Positions 1-8,246 of a DNA stretch of 64,000 bases are shown here, piece by piece. Origin of the DNA: SZUA-320 sp963707875. GTDB lineage: Bacteria; Gemmatimonadota; Gemmatimonadetes; Gemmatimonadales; GWC2-71-9. Below the pieces are notes generated by a model. It worked only from the letters and a program-made list of their open reading frames with translations. It was not told the DNA's origin and searched no databases. Where the stretch lies: contig CAVPRU010000014.1 of assembly GCA_963707875.1 (NCBI GenBank), positions 310,001-374,000 of the forward strand, given 5' to 3'. The stretch's first letter is position 1. Each line of letters begins with the position of its first letter. A program made the translations under genes and the position numbers.

Positions 1-1325
1 ATGGCTGGAAGTATACGCTCCAAGGCCACCCCGCGGGACGCCTTGAGGATCACCACTTCATCCCCGACCAGCCTTGGCGCCAGCAGGGCGCCGGCTTCGA
101 CCGGGTCGGCAGCCAGGATCAGCCGGTCGCCGAGGGCCTCCCGTCGGGACCGGAGCACCTCGGCGAACTCGCCAACCGCGACCAGCAGTTCCGCGCCGAG
201 TGCCACCAGGTGGCCGGCCACCTCCGCGTGGAGCCGGCCCGCGTCCGAACCCAGCTCACGCATCCCGCCGGCCACGAAGACCAGCCGACGGCCCGTCCGG
301 AGACTCTGGGCGGTTTCGATGGCCGACAGGAACGAGGCGGGGTTGGCATTGTAGCAGTCGTTGAGGATCGTCAGACCCCCGATCTGCTGGAGTTCGCTCC
401 GGCCACCGGGAACGACCACCCTGGACAGCGCGTCGGCCACCTCATCGAGATCGAGTCCAAGTTCCTCGGCCACCGCCCAGGCCAGCATGGCATTCCCCGC
501 CAGATGGCGGCCCACCAGGGGCAGCCGGATGGTGCGCGTCCCGACCCGGAGGGTCGGGCGCCCCTGAGCGTCCAGCATCACTTCGTCGGGCCGGACCTCC
601 CCCTCGAGACCCGCCACCACCAGCCGGCCGGGCCTCCTGGTCCTCGCCTCGATCGCCAACGCGGGAGGCTGCGGTCCCACCACCGCCAGCGGCGCGTCCC
701 GGACCAGCTCGAGCTTCTCCGCCATCACCCCCTCCAGCGAGCCGAACCCCTCGAGGTGCCCGTCAGCGACATTGGTGACCACCGCCACCGTCGGCTCTAC
801 CATCTCGCGATACCGGGCAATCTCTCCGGGGAGGTTGGCCCCGGCTTCGATCACCAGGCACTCGGTGCCAGCCGGTGCCTCGAGAATCGTCTGCGGCACA
901 CCGACCAGGTTGTTGAGGTTCAGCCGGGTGGCGTGGGTCTGGTACCGGGTGGCGAGTGCGGCGGCCACCAGCTCCTTGGTGCTGGTCTTGCCGTTGGTCC
1001 CCGTCACCGCCACCACCGGCCCGGGGATCTCCCGACGTCGGGCCCGGGCGAGCTGGCCGTAGGCCCGGAGCGTGTCCTCCACCGGGTGGAGGCAAAGCCC
1101 CCCGATCGGTGGGGTCCCGGTGCGCACCACTGCCCCTCGGGCTCCGGCATTCCGCGCCGCCGCCAGATAGTCGTGACCGTCGTACCGCTCTCCCTTGAGC
1201 GCCACGAACAGCGCCCCGGTCGGCATCCGTCGGGTGTCGGTGACGATGGCAGAGTACTCCACCTCCTCCACCAGCTGATCGAGACCGAGGATCTTGCTGA
1301 CCCGCCGGGCGGAGAGCGGTCTCAC
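1..1325 (-). CDS. murF: UDP-N-acetylmuramoyl-tripeptide--D-alanyl-D-alanine ligase MurF (3' end cut by window)
   Basis: MurF adds D-Ala-D-Ala to UDP-MurNAc-tripeptide in the cytoplasm, completing the peptidoglycan pentapeptide precursor. The reverse-strand translation from GTG at 1325 gives the Mur-ligase substrate domain, then the ATP-binding P-loop VTGTNGKTSTKE. It runs to a MurF-like C-terminus (ASRGVALERILPA) at the window edge. About 441 residues are present, so only a few C-terminal residues are probably missing. The GTG start overlaps the murE stop as GTGA, indicating translational coupling. The order rsmH-ftsL-ftsI-murE-murF is the standard dcw order, so mraY would be expected just beyond base 1. 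Confidence 0.95.
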   Translation of the reverse strand, partial: MRPLSARRVSKILGLDQLVEEVEYSAIVTDTRRMPTGALFVALKGERYDGHDYLAAARNAGARGAVVRTGTPPIGGLCLHPVEDTLRAYGQLARARRREIPGPVVAVTGTNGKTSTKELVAAALATRYQTHATRLNLNNLVGVPQTILEAPAGTECLVIEAGANLPGEIARYREMVEPTVAVVTNVADGHLEGFGSLEGVMAEKLELVRDAPLAVVGPQPPALAIEARTRRPGRLVVAGLEGEVRPDEVMLDAQGRPTLRVGTRTIRLPLVGRHLAGNAMLAWAVAEELGLDLDEVADALSRVVVPGGRSELQQIGGLTILNDCYNANPASFLSAIETAQSLRTGRRLVFVAGGMRELGSDAGRLHAEVAGHLVALGAELLVAVGEFAEVLRSRREALGDRLILAADPVEAGALLAPRLVGDEVVILKASRGVALERILPA

Positions 1326-2773
1326 CGGATCAGCTCCGCGACAATGGCCCGCTCATCAAAGGGGAATTTCACCTCGCCGACGATCTGATAGGTCTCGTGT
1401 CCCTTGCCGGCCAACAGCAGGGTGTCCCCCTCCGACGCCATGGCGACCGCCTCCGCAATCGCCACCCGACGGTCGCGGAACCGGTGGACCGGTTGGCCAG
1501 GCATGCCGGCCAGGATGTCGTCAATGATCCGGTCAGGATCCTCGGTTCTCGGGTTGTCCGGGGTCAGGAAGGTCACGTCGGCGCCCTCCGCCGCCATCCG
1601 GCCCATCAGCGGACGCTTGCCCCGATCCCGATCCCCGCCGCAGCCGAACAGGACCATCAGCCGCCCGCGCGTCAGCGGCCGCAGCGTCGCCAGCACCCGC
1701 TGCAGGGCGTCGGGAGTATGGGCATAGTCGCGGAGGATGAGGCACGGGCTGGCGGCCAACCGTTCCATCCGGCCCGGGACCTGCGGGGCCGACGACAGGC
1801 GTTCGGCGACTTCCTGGAGGGGGCGACCCAGGCCGAGGGCGATCGTGGCGGCCCCAAGGGCGTTCGCGACGTTGAAATCCCCCGAGAGGGGCAGCTCCAC
1901 CTCCCTGGTGCCGAACCGACCGGTCAGCTGAAAGCGGCTGCCGGCCGCCGATGCCACCAGCCCCTCCGCTCGCAGATCGGCGTCGGGAGCCAGCCCGAAC
2001 CTCAGGGTCCCCGGTCGCCGGGGGATCGCCTCCCACGCGGGGTCATCGGCGTTGACCGCCACCACGGCGTCCTGGCGCAACAGCGCGAGCAGCAGGAGTT
2101 TGGCCTCGAGGTACCCCTCCATGGTGAGATGGTAGTCGAGGTGTTCGCGGGTGAGGTTGGTGAACACGGCGCCGGCAAACCCCAGGCCCTCAAGCCGCCC
2201 CTGGTGGAGACTGTGGGAGGACGTTTCCATCACCACCTGGGTGACGCCCCGATCGGCCAGCCGGCGGAAGGTGGCGTGGAGATCCACCGGACCTGGAGTG
2301 GTCAGCGCCGCCGTCGGAACGGCGACCCCGGAACCATCCACCGCACCGAGGGTGCCGATCAGCCCTGCATCGCCGGCTCGGTTGAGCAGGTGGCGGGTGA
2401 TCCCGGTGGTTGTGGTCTTGCCATTGGTGCCGGTCACCCCGACCAGGACCATCGCTGCCGCGGGGTCGTCGAACCAGGCCCGCGCCACCAGGCTCGAGGC
2501 GCGCCGGGCGTCGCGAACCACGATCTGCGGCACCGTGCCTTCCAGCGGCCGCTCGACCAGTGCCAGCGCCGCCCCGTGCCGGACCGCATCGGCCACGAAG
2601 GCGTGGCCATCCTGCTGGGTCCCCGGCACCGCCAGAAAGAGCTCCCCCGGCAGGACCAGCCGACTGTCGGTGGCGATGCCGGCCGGGGCCCCCACCGCGG
2701 GCACCGGCGCCGAGAGCAGTCCCTCCCGCTGCAACGCGGTCCGCACCCGCTCCCACGCCAGCTCGTGCGACAC
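1322..2773 (-). CDS. murE: UDP-N-acetylmuramoyl-L-alanyl-D-glutamate--2,6-diaminopimelate ligase MurE
   Basis: MurE is the cytoplasmic ligase that adds the third residue to the peptidoglycan stem peptide. The 483-residue product has the N-terminal substrate domain, the P-loop VTGTNGKTTTT, a lysine in the EAKLL segment expected to be carbamylated, and a DNPR motif (TPDNPRTEDP). DNPR is the signature of meso-diaminopimelate-specific enzymes; lysine-adding enzymes lack it. The GTG start at 2773 lies 2 nt after the ftsI stop. The open frame runs further upstream, but that part is inside ftsI and does not resemble MurE. The end overlaps murF. Confidence 0.96.
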   Translation of the reverse strand: MSHELAWERVRTALQREGLLSAPVPAVGAPAGIATDSRLVLPGELFLAVPGTQQDGHAFVADAVRHGAALALVERPLEGTVPQIVVRDARRASSLVARAWFDDPAAAMVLVGVTGTNGKTTTTGITRHLLNRAGDAGLIGTLGAVDGSGVAVPTAALTTPGPVDLHATFRRLADRGVTQVVMETSSHSLHQGRLEGLGFAGAVFTNLTREHLDYHLTMEGYLEAKLLLLALLRQDAVVAVNADDPAWEAIPRRPGTLRFGLAPDADLRAEGLVASAAGSRFQLTGRFGTREVELPLSGDFNVANALGAATIALGLGRPLQEVAERLSSAPQVPGRMERLAASPCLILRDYAHTPDALQRVLATLRPLTRGRLMVLFGCGGDRDRGKRPLMGRMAAEGADVTFLTPDNPRTEDPDRIIDDILAGMPGQPVHRFRDRRVAIAEAVAMASEGDTLLLAGKGHETYQIVGEVKFPFDERAIVAELIR

Positions 2774-2775
2774 CC

Positions 2776-4752
2776 TCAGCGCTCCCCACCCGAGGTGAGC
2801 GATACGGTCGTGCCGGCGGTGACGGTGGCCCCGGCCGCGGGGGACGTGGCCACCACGGCCCCGATGCCCGAGAGTGAAACCCGGAGGCCCCGCTGGTGGA
2901 GCCGGTAGGCGGCCTCCCGGACCCCGAGTCCCACCACATCCGGGACCGTCACTGCGGGACGGGCCGCCGACGTCGCCGGGCCCCGGAGCGAGATCACGGT
3001 GCGGGTGGCGGGAGTCCGCTGATCCACCCGGGCGATGTGCGGAGCCTGGGCCGAGCGGAACTGGAGCCGGGACCGGTCGAGCACATCCCGGTGCACGGCC
3101 AGCGCGTCCTGCAACATCTGGCGGTTCATCGGCGCCGCGATCTCGCCACCGTAGAACTGACCGGCCAACGGCCGGATGATCCGGATCACCACCACCAGTT
3201 GGGGGTCCTCGGCGGGGAACATCCCGGCAAAGGAGGCCGTGTAGTGGTTGGCGGCGTACCGCCCCTCGACCACGTTCTTTGCGGTGCCGGTCTTGCCAAG
3301 GACGCGATAGGTGTCGAGCTGGGCCCGGCGACCGGTTCCCGAATCGCTCGCGGCACCCGCCAGGTAGTTTCGGACCTGCCGGGCAATCTCCCCATCGACC
3401 ACTCGCCGGACCGGAGTCGGCTGATGATGATAGAGGGTGGCGCCGGCAGGATTGCGCACCTCGCGGATCAGGGTCAGTTCCGGCAACCACCCGTCATTCG
3501 CCAGCGCGGCGTAGGCCGCCGCCAGCTGCAGCGGGGTGATCTGGATCTCATAGCCCTGGGCCAGGCTGGGCTGGGTGTTCCCCTCTTCCCAGAGATGGGG
3601 GAACCTGAGGCTGCCGCGGTACTCCCCGGGAATCTCGATGCCCGTGGCGGTCCCGAAGCCGAAGTCCCGGAGGATGTCGAAGTGTTCCTGATAGCTCAGC
3701 CGGGAAGTGAACTTCCCCATCCCGATGTTGCTGGACTCGCGGAGCGCCGTGGCCAGAGTCATATAGCCCTCCACGGGGTGCACGTCGGTGACCGGACGGG
3801 CCCGCTTCGGCACCACCCAGGAGCCCTCCTCGCCATAGACCGAGTCGGTCGGGCTCACCCGCCCAAGCCGCAGCAGGCCGGCCGCGGCAAACGGTTTGAT
3901 GGTGGATCCGGGTTCGGCCGGGACCCAGGCGCCGGCCCGGGCGGCGCCGCTCGGCAATCGCACCTGGCTGGTCATGGCCAGCACTTCCCCGGTCCGCGGC
4001 TCGATGAACACGACGTCCCCGGCCTCGGCGTTCTGTGCCTCCAGGGTCTCAGCCAGGGCCGCTTCCGCGATGGACTGGAGTTCGGCATCGAGGGTGAGGT
4101 AGACGTCGTGACCCGGCACCGGCTCGCGAATCCGACGGTCGGGAGACTCATACAGGGTGCCTCCCGGGGTGCGGAGGAACCCTGCCTCCCCCGGCACCCC
4201 TGCCAGCAGGGAGTCGAGCGAGCGCTCCATGCCGCTTCGACCTCGACCAGAGTCCGACACCAGCGAGCCCAGCAGATCGAGGGCCAGCGACCCGTAGGGT
4301 CGGGCCCTGGTGTACACCGGATAGAGCCGCACTCCCCGGAGGCCCCGCAGCCCCTCGACCTGGCTGGCCGTCACGGGGCGGTAGCGATTGAGGGAAGTGA
4401 GCGTGTCCTTCCGGTTGGCCACCGCGAAGGCGGCGCGCACCTTCCGGGCCGAGAGGCCGAGGTCGCGGACCAGCCACCGAGCGACGGAATCGGTGAGTGA
4501 CCCGCGGATTTCCCGAGGTGTGACCTCGACCCGGTAGGATTCCTGAGAAATGGCCAGCGGAGTGCCCCGGCGATCGTACAAGGTGCCCCGACGGGCCGGG
4601 AGGATCTTGACCAGGGTGCGGCTTCGCTCCGCGGCCTGGGCCCACCGCTCGCCTTCCACCAGCTGCAGCTGGGCCGCCCGGCCAATGATGGCCAGCAGTC
4701 CACCGAGCAGGAGGACCTGCAGCACGCCGATCCGGGTTCGTGGGCTGGCCAT
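2776..4752 (-). CDS. ftsI: Septal peptidoglycan transpeptidase FtsI (PBP3) with C-terminal PASTA domain
   Basis: A class B penicillin-binding protein that cross-links septal peptidoglycan in the periplasm, 658 residues. It has one N-terminal membrane segment (about residues 10-28), a PBP dimerisation domain and a transpeptidase domain. The catalytic motifs are STIK at 283-286, SSN at 340-342 and KTG at 487-489. The last ~65 residues form one PASTA repeat (starts VPDVVGLGV), as in SpoVD-like enzymes and unlike E. coli FtsI. I chose the ATG at 4752 because it overlaps the ftsL stop as TGATG. An in-frame ATG at 4797 would add 15 residues and lie inside ftsL. Confidence 0.95.
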   Translation of the reverse strand: MASPRTRIGVLQVLLLGGLLAIIGRAAQLQLVEGERWAQAAERSRTLVKILPARRGTLYDRRGTPLAISQESYRVEVTPREIRGSLTDSVARWLVRDLGLSARKVRAAFAVANRKDTLTSLNRYRPVTASQVEGLRGLRGVRLYPVYTRARPYGSLALDLLGSLVSDSGRGRSGMERSLDSLLAGVPGEAGFLRTPGGTLYESPDRRIREPVPGHDVYLTLDAELQSIAEAALAETLEAQNAEAGDVVFIEPRTGEVLAMTSQVRLPSGAARAGAWVPAEPGSTIKPFAAAGLLRLGRVSPTDSVYGEEGSWVVPKRARPVTDVHPVEGYMTLATALRESSNIGMGKFTSRLSYQEHFDILRDFGFGTATGIEIPGEYRGSLRFPHLWEEGNTQPSLAQGYEIQITPLQLAAAYAALANDGWLPELTLIREVRNPAGATLYHHQPTPVRRVVDGEIARQVRNYLAGAASDSGTGRRAQLDTYRVLGKTGTAKNVVEGRYAANHYTASFAGMFPAEDPQLVVVIRIIRPLAGQFYGGEIAAPMNRQMLQDALAVHRDVLDRSRLQFRSAQAPHIARVDQRTPATRTVISLRGPATSAARPAVTVPDVVGLGVREAAYRLHQRGLRVSLSGIGAVVATSPAAGATVTAGTTVSLTSGGER

Positions 4753-5048
4753 CAGGAACCGGAGTCCGGAGAAGTCTGGAGCCTCAGGGTGGTCCACTCC
4801 TTGTCGCCAGCCACATGGAGTTTGAGTCGGGTCTCCGCCTTCGGCACCAGGACGGCACGACTCGCGCCCTCCTGGATTCGCTGCTCGTATTCCGCCGCCG
4901 CGGCTTCGAGGGCCATGCGCTGATCCCGGAGACGATTGAGCTCGCCGGCCAGGGTGAGCGCCGCTCGCTGCCGCGCCACGACCACCACCGAAATCAGAAG
5001 GAAGACACCCAGCCAGAATCCCAGCCAGAACCGCCCGCGGACCTTCAC
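4752..5048 (-). CDS. ftsL: FtsL-like cell division protein
   Basis: A 98-residue bitopic membrane protein between rsmH and ftsI, the usual position of ftsL. It has a short basic N-terminus (VKVRGRF), one transmembrane helix at about residues 8-25, and then a heptad-like coiled coil (about 28-60). In other bacteria FtsL links FtsQ/FtsB to FtsWI. The GTG start at 5048 overlaps the rsmH stop as GTGA. FtsL sequences are poorly conserved, so the name rests on topology, size and position. Confidence 0.8.
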   Translation of the reverse strand: MKVRGRFWLGFWLGVFLLISVVVVARQRAALTLAGELNRLRDQRMALEAAAAEYEQRIQEGASRAVLVPKAETRLKLHVAGDKEWTTLRLQTSPDSGS

Positions 5049-5962
5049 CCGGTTACCCGAAAGAGACGGAGTTTGGCGCTTCGTGCACGAGGGTTGCTCT
5101 CCACTTCCAGATCGGTAGGTAGCATCGGCCGTCGCGACACGACCGTTCCGAGGGCTCGGCCGCGGCACCGGCAGACCGGGAAGACCGGGGGACAGATGCA
5201 CTGCCGGCCCCACTCCCGGAACAGGTGTTTGACGATCCGGTCTTCGCCGGAATGATAACTGATCACCGCCAGGGTGCCGCCCGGCGCCAGCGCGTCGCGG
5301 AGGGCCGGGAGGGCCCGACCCAGGCGATCCAACTCGTCGTTCACCCGGATGCGGACCCCTTGGAAGATCCTGGCAAAGTCCCCGGGTCCGCTGCTCGGGC
5401 CCAGCGCCCCCCGGATCGCGTTCACCAGGTCGTCACTGGTTTCGAAGGGGGTCGCCTGACGACGGCGGTCGATCTCCAGGGCGAGGCGGCGGGCCTTGGG
5501 TTCGTCCGCCAGCCTGGCAAACGTTTCGCGGAGCTCTGCCACGGAGGCCTCGTTCAGATAGCCGGCCGCGCCCTTCCCCGCCCGGTCCATCCGCATGTCG
5601 AGCGGGGCCCCAGGACGGAAGCTGAATCCGAGGCGGTCGTCATCCAACTGCCGCGAGGAGACGCCGAGGTCGAGCAGTCCGAAGTCGGGTCTGAAGGCGG
5701 TGATGGCCTCGAGAATGGCCGGATCATCAAACCGCCCCTGGAGAATCGTGACCGGACGACCCGCGAGACGGTCGTTGGCGCGGGCGATCGCCTGGGGATC
5801 CCGATCGACCCCCAGGACCTCGAAGCCGGCCTCGACCAGCGCGAGAGCATGACCGCCGTCCCCCAGGGTTCCGTCCACCGCCCGGCCTCCGGACCCTGCG
5901 GCGGCAAGCACCTGGTCGACGAGGACCGGGACGTGGCGATCGATCGGCAGCTGATCGGTCAT
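5045..5962 (-). CDS. rsmH: 16S rRNA (cytosine(1402)-N(4))-methyltransferase RsmH (MraW)
   Basis: A SAM-dependent enzyme that N4-methylates C1402 of 16S rRNA; 305 residues. It starts with the family pattern H-V-P-V-L, then the SAM-binding loop DGTLGDGGH. The C-terminal half has the conserved segments GVRIRVNDEL and ISYHSGEDRIVK. I prefer the ATG at 5962. An in-frame GTG at 5986 would add eight residues but falls inside a 12-bp hairpin stem (5978-6005). No mraZ precedes it; tRNA-Asp lies immediately upstream. Confidence 0.95.
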   Translation of the reverse strand: MTDQLPIDRHVPVLVDQVLAAAGSGGRAVDGTLGDGGHALALVEAGFEVLGVDRDPQAIARANDRLAGRPVTILQGRFDDPAILEAITAFRPDFGLLDLGVSSRQLDDDRLGFSFRPGAPLDMRMDRAGKGAAGYLNEASVAELRETFARLADEPKARRLALEIDRRRQATPFETSDDLVNAIRGALGPSSGPGDFARIFQGVRIRVNDELDRLGRALPALRDALAPGGTLAVISYHSGEDRIVKHLFREWGRQCICPPVFPVCRCRGRALGTVVSRRPMLPTDLEVESNPRARSAKLRLFRVTG

Positions 5963-5977
5963 GCACCCAGACGCGAA

Positions 5978-6005
5978 ACACCCCACCCGGAAAACCGGGC
6001 GGGGT
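5978..6005 (-). terminator. Hairpin between tRNA-Asp and rsmH (possible terminator or processing signal)
   Basis: An inverted repeat with two 12-nt arms, one A.C mismatch and an AAAA loop (TTTT on the transcribed strand). It begins 8 nt after the 3' end of tRNA-Asp and is followed by a short TTT. It could end the tRNA transcript, mark a processing site, or partly attenuate read-through into the dcw genes. The weak U-tract makes full termination uncertain. Confidence 0.5.
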
Positions 6006-6013
6006 GCGCGATA

Positions 6014-6088
6014 CGGGGCTGACGGGGCTCGAACCCGCGACCTCCGCAGTGACAGTGCGGCACTCTAACCAAGCTGAGCTACAGCCCC
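6014..6088 (-). tRNA. tRNA-Asp (anticodon GTC)
   Basis: Reverse-strand cloverleaf of 75 nt. The acceptor stem is GGGGCTG/CAGCCCC with discriminator G. The D-arm is present, the anticodon stem is CCGCA/TGCGG with loop CTGTCAC (anticodon GTC), and the T-loop is TTCGAGC on a 5-bp stem. CCA is not encoded. Confidence 0.96.
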
Positions 6089-6118
6089 CCAAGGACAGCT
6101 TGGCAATTTAGCCACCCG

Positions 6119-6133
6119 TTCCCCACGGGGGAA
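6119..6133 (-). terminator. Small hairpin after the exported TPR gene
   Basis: A perfect 6-bp stem (TTCCCC/GGGGAA) with a 3-nt loop, just downstream of the stop codon of the TPR gene that ends at 6138. There is no T-run, so it is at best a weak or factor-dependent terminator before tRNA-Asp. Confidence 0.3.
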
Positions 6134-6137
6134 GGCC

Positions 6138-7847
6138 TCACCGGCAGAACGCCTTGACCTGCGACTCGATCCGGGGCCCGAAGGTGTTCAGCGTGGACAG
6201 GTGCTGCGCGACTCCGTCCGGCTGGATGCTGTGCCCGATTCCGAACGCGGCCACCGCCTCGGCAGAAAGCGCCAAGGACTTCTGGGCCAGTTCACAGGAC
6301 TTCTGCTCCATGATCTGCGAGTCCAACTGATAGACCTGGAATGCGGTGGCCAGGCCGAGCAGGTAGTTGGCAAACACCGCAATCCGGCCACCGGGAACCG
6401 CCAGCGACACGGCCTTCCGGCTCATCATGGCCGCCCCCACCAGATCCTGGGGCTGGCTCTGCAGTTTGGGGAGGGCACCGTTATTGGCCAGAATCCCCGC
6501 GTAGTTTTCCTTGTCGTTCTCATCGCCCAGTCGCTCGACATAGGCCCCGATCGGCTCCGCCTCGGCCACCCGCCCTTCCGCGGCCAGGATCTGGATTGTC
6601 CGGAGGGCGGGACGCAGGTCCGTGGAGTCGATGACCATCAGGCGACGCACCGCGGAGAGGGTGCTGTCCGGCGGCCCGGCGTAGGCATAGGCCGTCACCA
6701 AGTTGCCCAGGATCTGGGCATGGGAGGGGTACTTCCGGGCACCCTGCTGGGCCCACTTGAGGAGCCGGGCGGTGTCCGGCCGCTGACTGGCAGCGATCCC
6801 GATCTTGAAGTAGAACAGGCTGTCGGCCTTGGCCGAGTCCACCTCGAAGACCTGCTCCAGGGCATCCACGGCACACTGAAAGTCTTCGAGGTACAGGCAG
6901 GCGTTGCTCTTCAGATCCCACAGATCGGCGTTGCTGGGGTCCAACTCCAGCCCTTCCTCCGCCACTTCCTTGGCGGCCCCGGGCTGACCGTAGTTCAGGA
7001 ACAGCTTGAACGCCTGCTCTCGGAGTGGCTGGTTGGTGGGAGCCACCCGGAGCATTTCCTGAAAGGCCTTGACGGTCCCCGAGCTGTCGTTTCGCTTCTG
7101 GTATTCCGTCGCCAACTGGCTCCAGGCCTCCAGGCTCTGGGGATCCCCGACGGTGGCGTTCTTGTAGTGCCCGATCACGACATCCTGCGACTTGGCCTGG
7201 GACTGGGCGATCTCGCCAAGACAGTACTCGGCCAGGCCGTGGTTGGGCTGAGTCCGCAGCGCCTTCTGGGCGGAGGCGATGGCATCCTCGGGCTTGGTCC
7301 TCTGCTTGTCCCAGCACTCCTTGGCATCATCGAGGGCTTTGAAGGCGGACGCCAGCGCTTCGGCTGATGCCTTGCCCAGGTCCTCGAGGCTCTGATTGGC
7401 GATCTGCTGCAGCGTGGTCGTAAACCCCGCCTTGTCGTTGAGCCCCACCGCGCGCACCTGGACGGAATAGCGCCCCGCTTCCGACCGGGCGAGACTCGAA
7501 CTGACGATGAACCGCGCCTGGAGCTGGGTCGCCAGGGTCCGGGCAACGGTGACCGGGAGCACGGCGTCCGCCGGATAGGCGTACTGCAGCAAGGCCTCGT
7601 TCATCCGATCGCGCGGGATCACATTGAAGTTCTTCCCGGCCACATCCTCCAGGCGGCGACGCATCCCGTCGCCAACCCGGATCGCGGCAGCGGAGTCGCT
7701 GGTGTTGGCGGGGTATGGGGTGGCAACCATCAACCGGGGCAAGGTCTGGACGCGGGGAGGCGGTCGGTTGGACCGCAACTGGGCGGCGAGCGGAGCGGTC
7801 GCCGCCACCAGCAGCACCAAGGAGAAGATCGAACTGGTCAGACGCAT
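6138..7847 (-). CDS. Exported TPR-repeat protein with N-terminal TolB-like region
   Basis: A 569-residue protein with a clear signal peptide (residues 1-22, hydrophobic core SIFSLVLLVAATAPLAA, cleavage before Q). Residues about 40-150 resemble the TolB/CsgG-like N-terminal domain often linked to TPRs in adenylate-cyclase-associated proteins. TPR-like helical repeats cover about 180-480. GGAGG lies 9 nt before the ATG. It is probably a periplasmic scaffold; no catalytic motif is visible. It sits between tRNA-Val and tRNA-Asp on the same strand. Confidence 0.85.
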   Translation of the reverse strand: MRLTSSIFSLVLLVAATAPLAAQLRSNRPPPRVQTLPRLMVATPYPANTSDSAAAIRVGDGMRRRLEDVAGKNFNVIPRDRMNEALLQYAYPADAVLPVTVARTLATQLQARFIVSSSLARSEAGRYSVQVRAVGLNDKAGFTTTLQQIANQSLEDLGKASAEALASAFKALDDAKECWDKQRTKPEDAIASAQKALRTQPNHGLAEYCLGEIAQSQAKSQDVVIGHYKNATVGDPQSLEAWSQLATEYQKRNDSSGTVKAFQEMLRVAPTNQPLREQAFKLFLNYGQPGAAKEVAEEGLELDPSNADLWDLKSNACLYLEDFQCAVDALEQVFEVDSAKADSLFYFKIGIAASQRPDTARLLKWAQQGARKYPSHAQILGNLVTAYAYAGPPDSTLSAVRRLMVIDSTDLRPALRTIQILAAEGRVAEAEPIGAYVERLGDENDKENYAGILANNGALPKLQSQPQDLVGAAMMSRKAVSLAVPGGRIAVFANYLLGLATAFQVYQLDSQIMEQKSCELAQKSLALSAEAVAAFGIGHSIQPDGVAQHLSTLNTFGPRIESQVKAFCR

Positions 7848-7912
7848 GCTACCAAGCCTCCATGGATCAGATCCCCTTGGCAGAGGACCAATCAGTAAGT
7901 CCAGCGCTCCAA

Positions 7913-7987
7913 TGGGCGAAGAGGGATTCGAACCCCCGACATCCTGCGTGTAAGGCAGGCGCTCTGGACCAGCTGAGCTATTCGCCC
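7913..7987 (-). tRNA. tRNA-Val (anticodon TAC)
   Basis: Reverse-strand cloverleaf of 75 nt. The acceptor stem is GGGCGAA/TTCGCCC with discriminator A. The anticodon stem is CCTGC/GCAGG with loop CTTACAC (anticodon TAC), and the T-loop is TTCGAAT on a GGGGG/CCCTC stem. CCA is not encoded. Confidence 0.96.
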
Positions 7988-8043
7988 CTCCGCCCTGGTC
8001 TCCTGCCGGTTACCCGGAGAGACGTCCGGCGGACCACCCTCCT

Positions 8044-8241
8044 TCACAGAGCGATCGCCAGCGGGAACAACACACAATACCCCAGAACCAGCAGCACCGC
8101 TGCCGGGCTGGAATACCCGGCCTGGAGCAGTCCGTAACCTACCGTGAGCACGACGATGGCTCCGGCCAGGACGAACAGGTTCCTCCGGCCCAGAAGCGGG
8201 CGCCTGCCCCCGGGCCCCGCTGATGCTTCAGGCATAGTCAT
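8044..8241 (-). CDS. Small two-helix membrane protein, function unknown
   Basis: A 65-residue protein with a polar N-terminus (about 20 residues) followed by two hydrophobic segments (about 22-40 and 46-64). The layout resembles the small DUF3098-type proteins of Bacteroidota, but I cannot confirm membership. It starts 5 nt after the stop of the zinc-peptidase gene, so it is probably the last gene of that transcript. An alternative ATG lies two codons downstream. Confidence 0.6.
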   Translation of the reverse strand: MTMPEASAGPGGRRPLLGRRNLFVLAGAIVVLTVGYGLLQAGYSSPAAVLLVLGYCVLFPLAIAL

Positions 8242-8246
8242 GGAGA

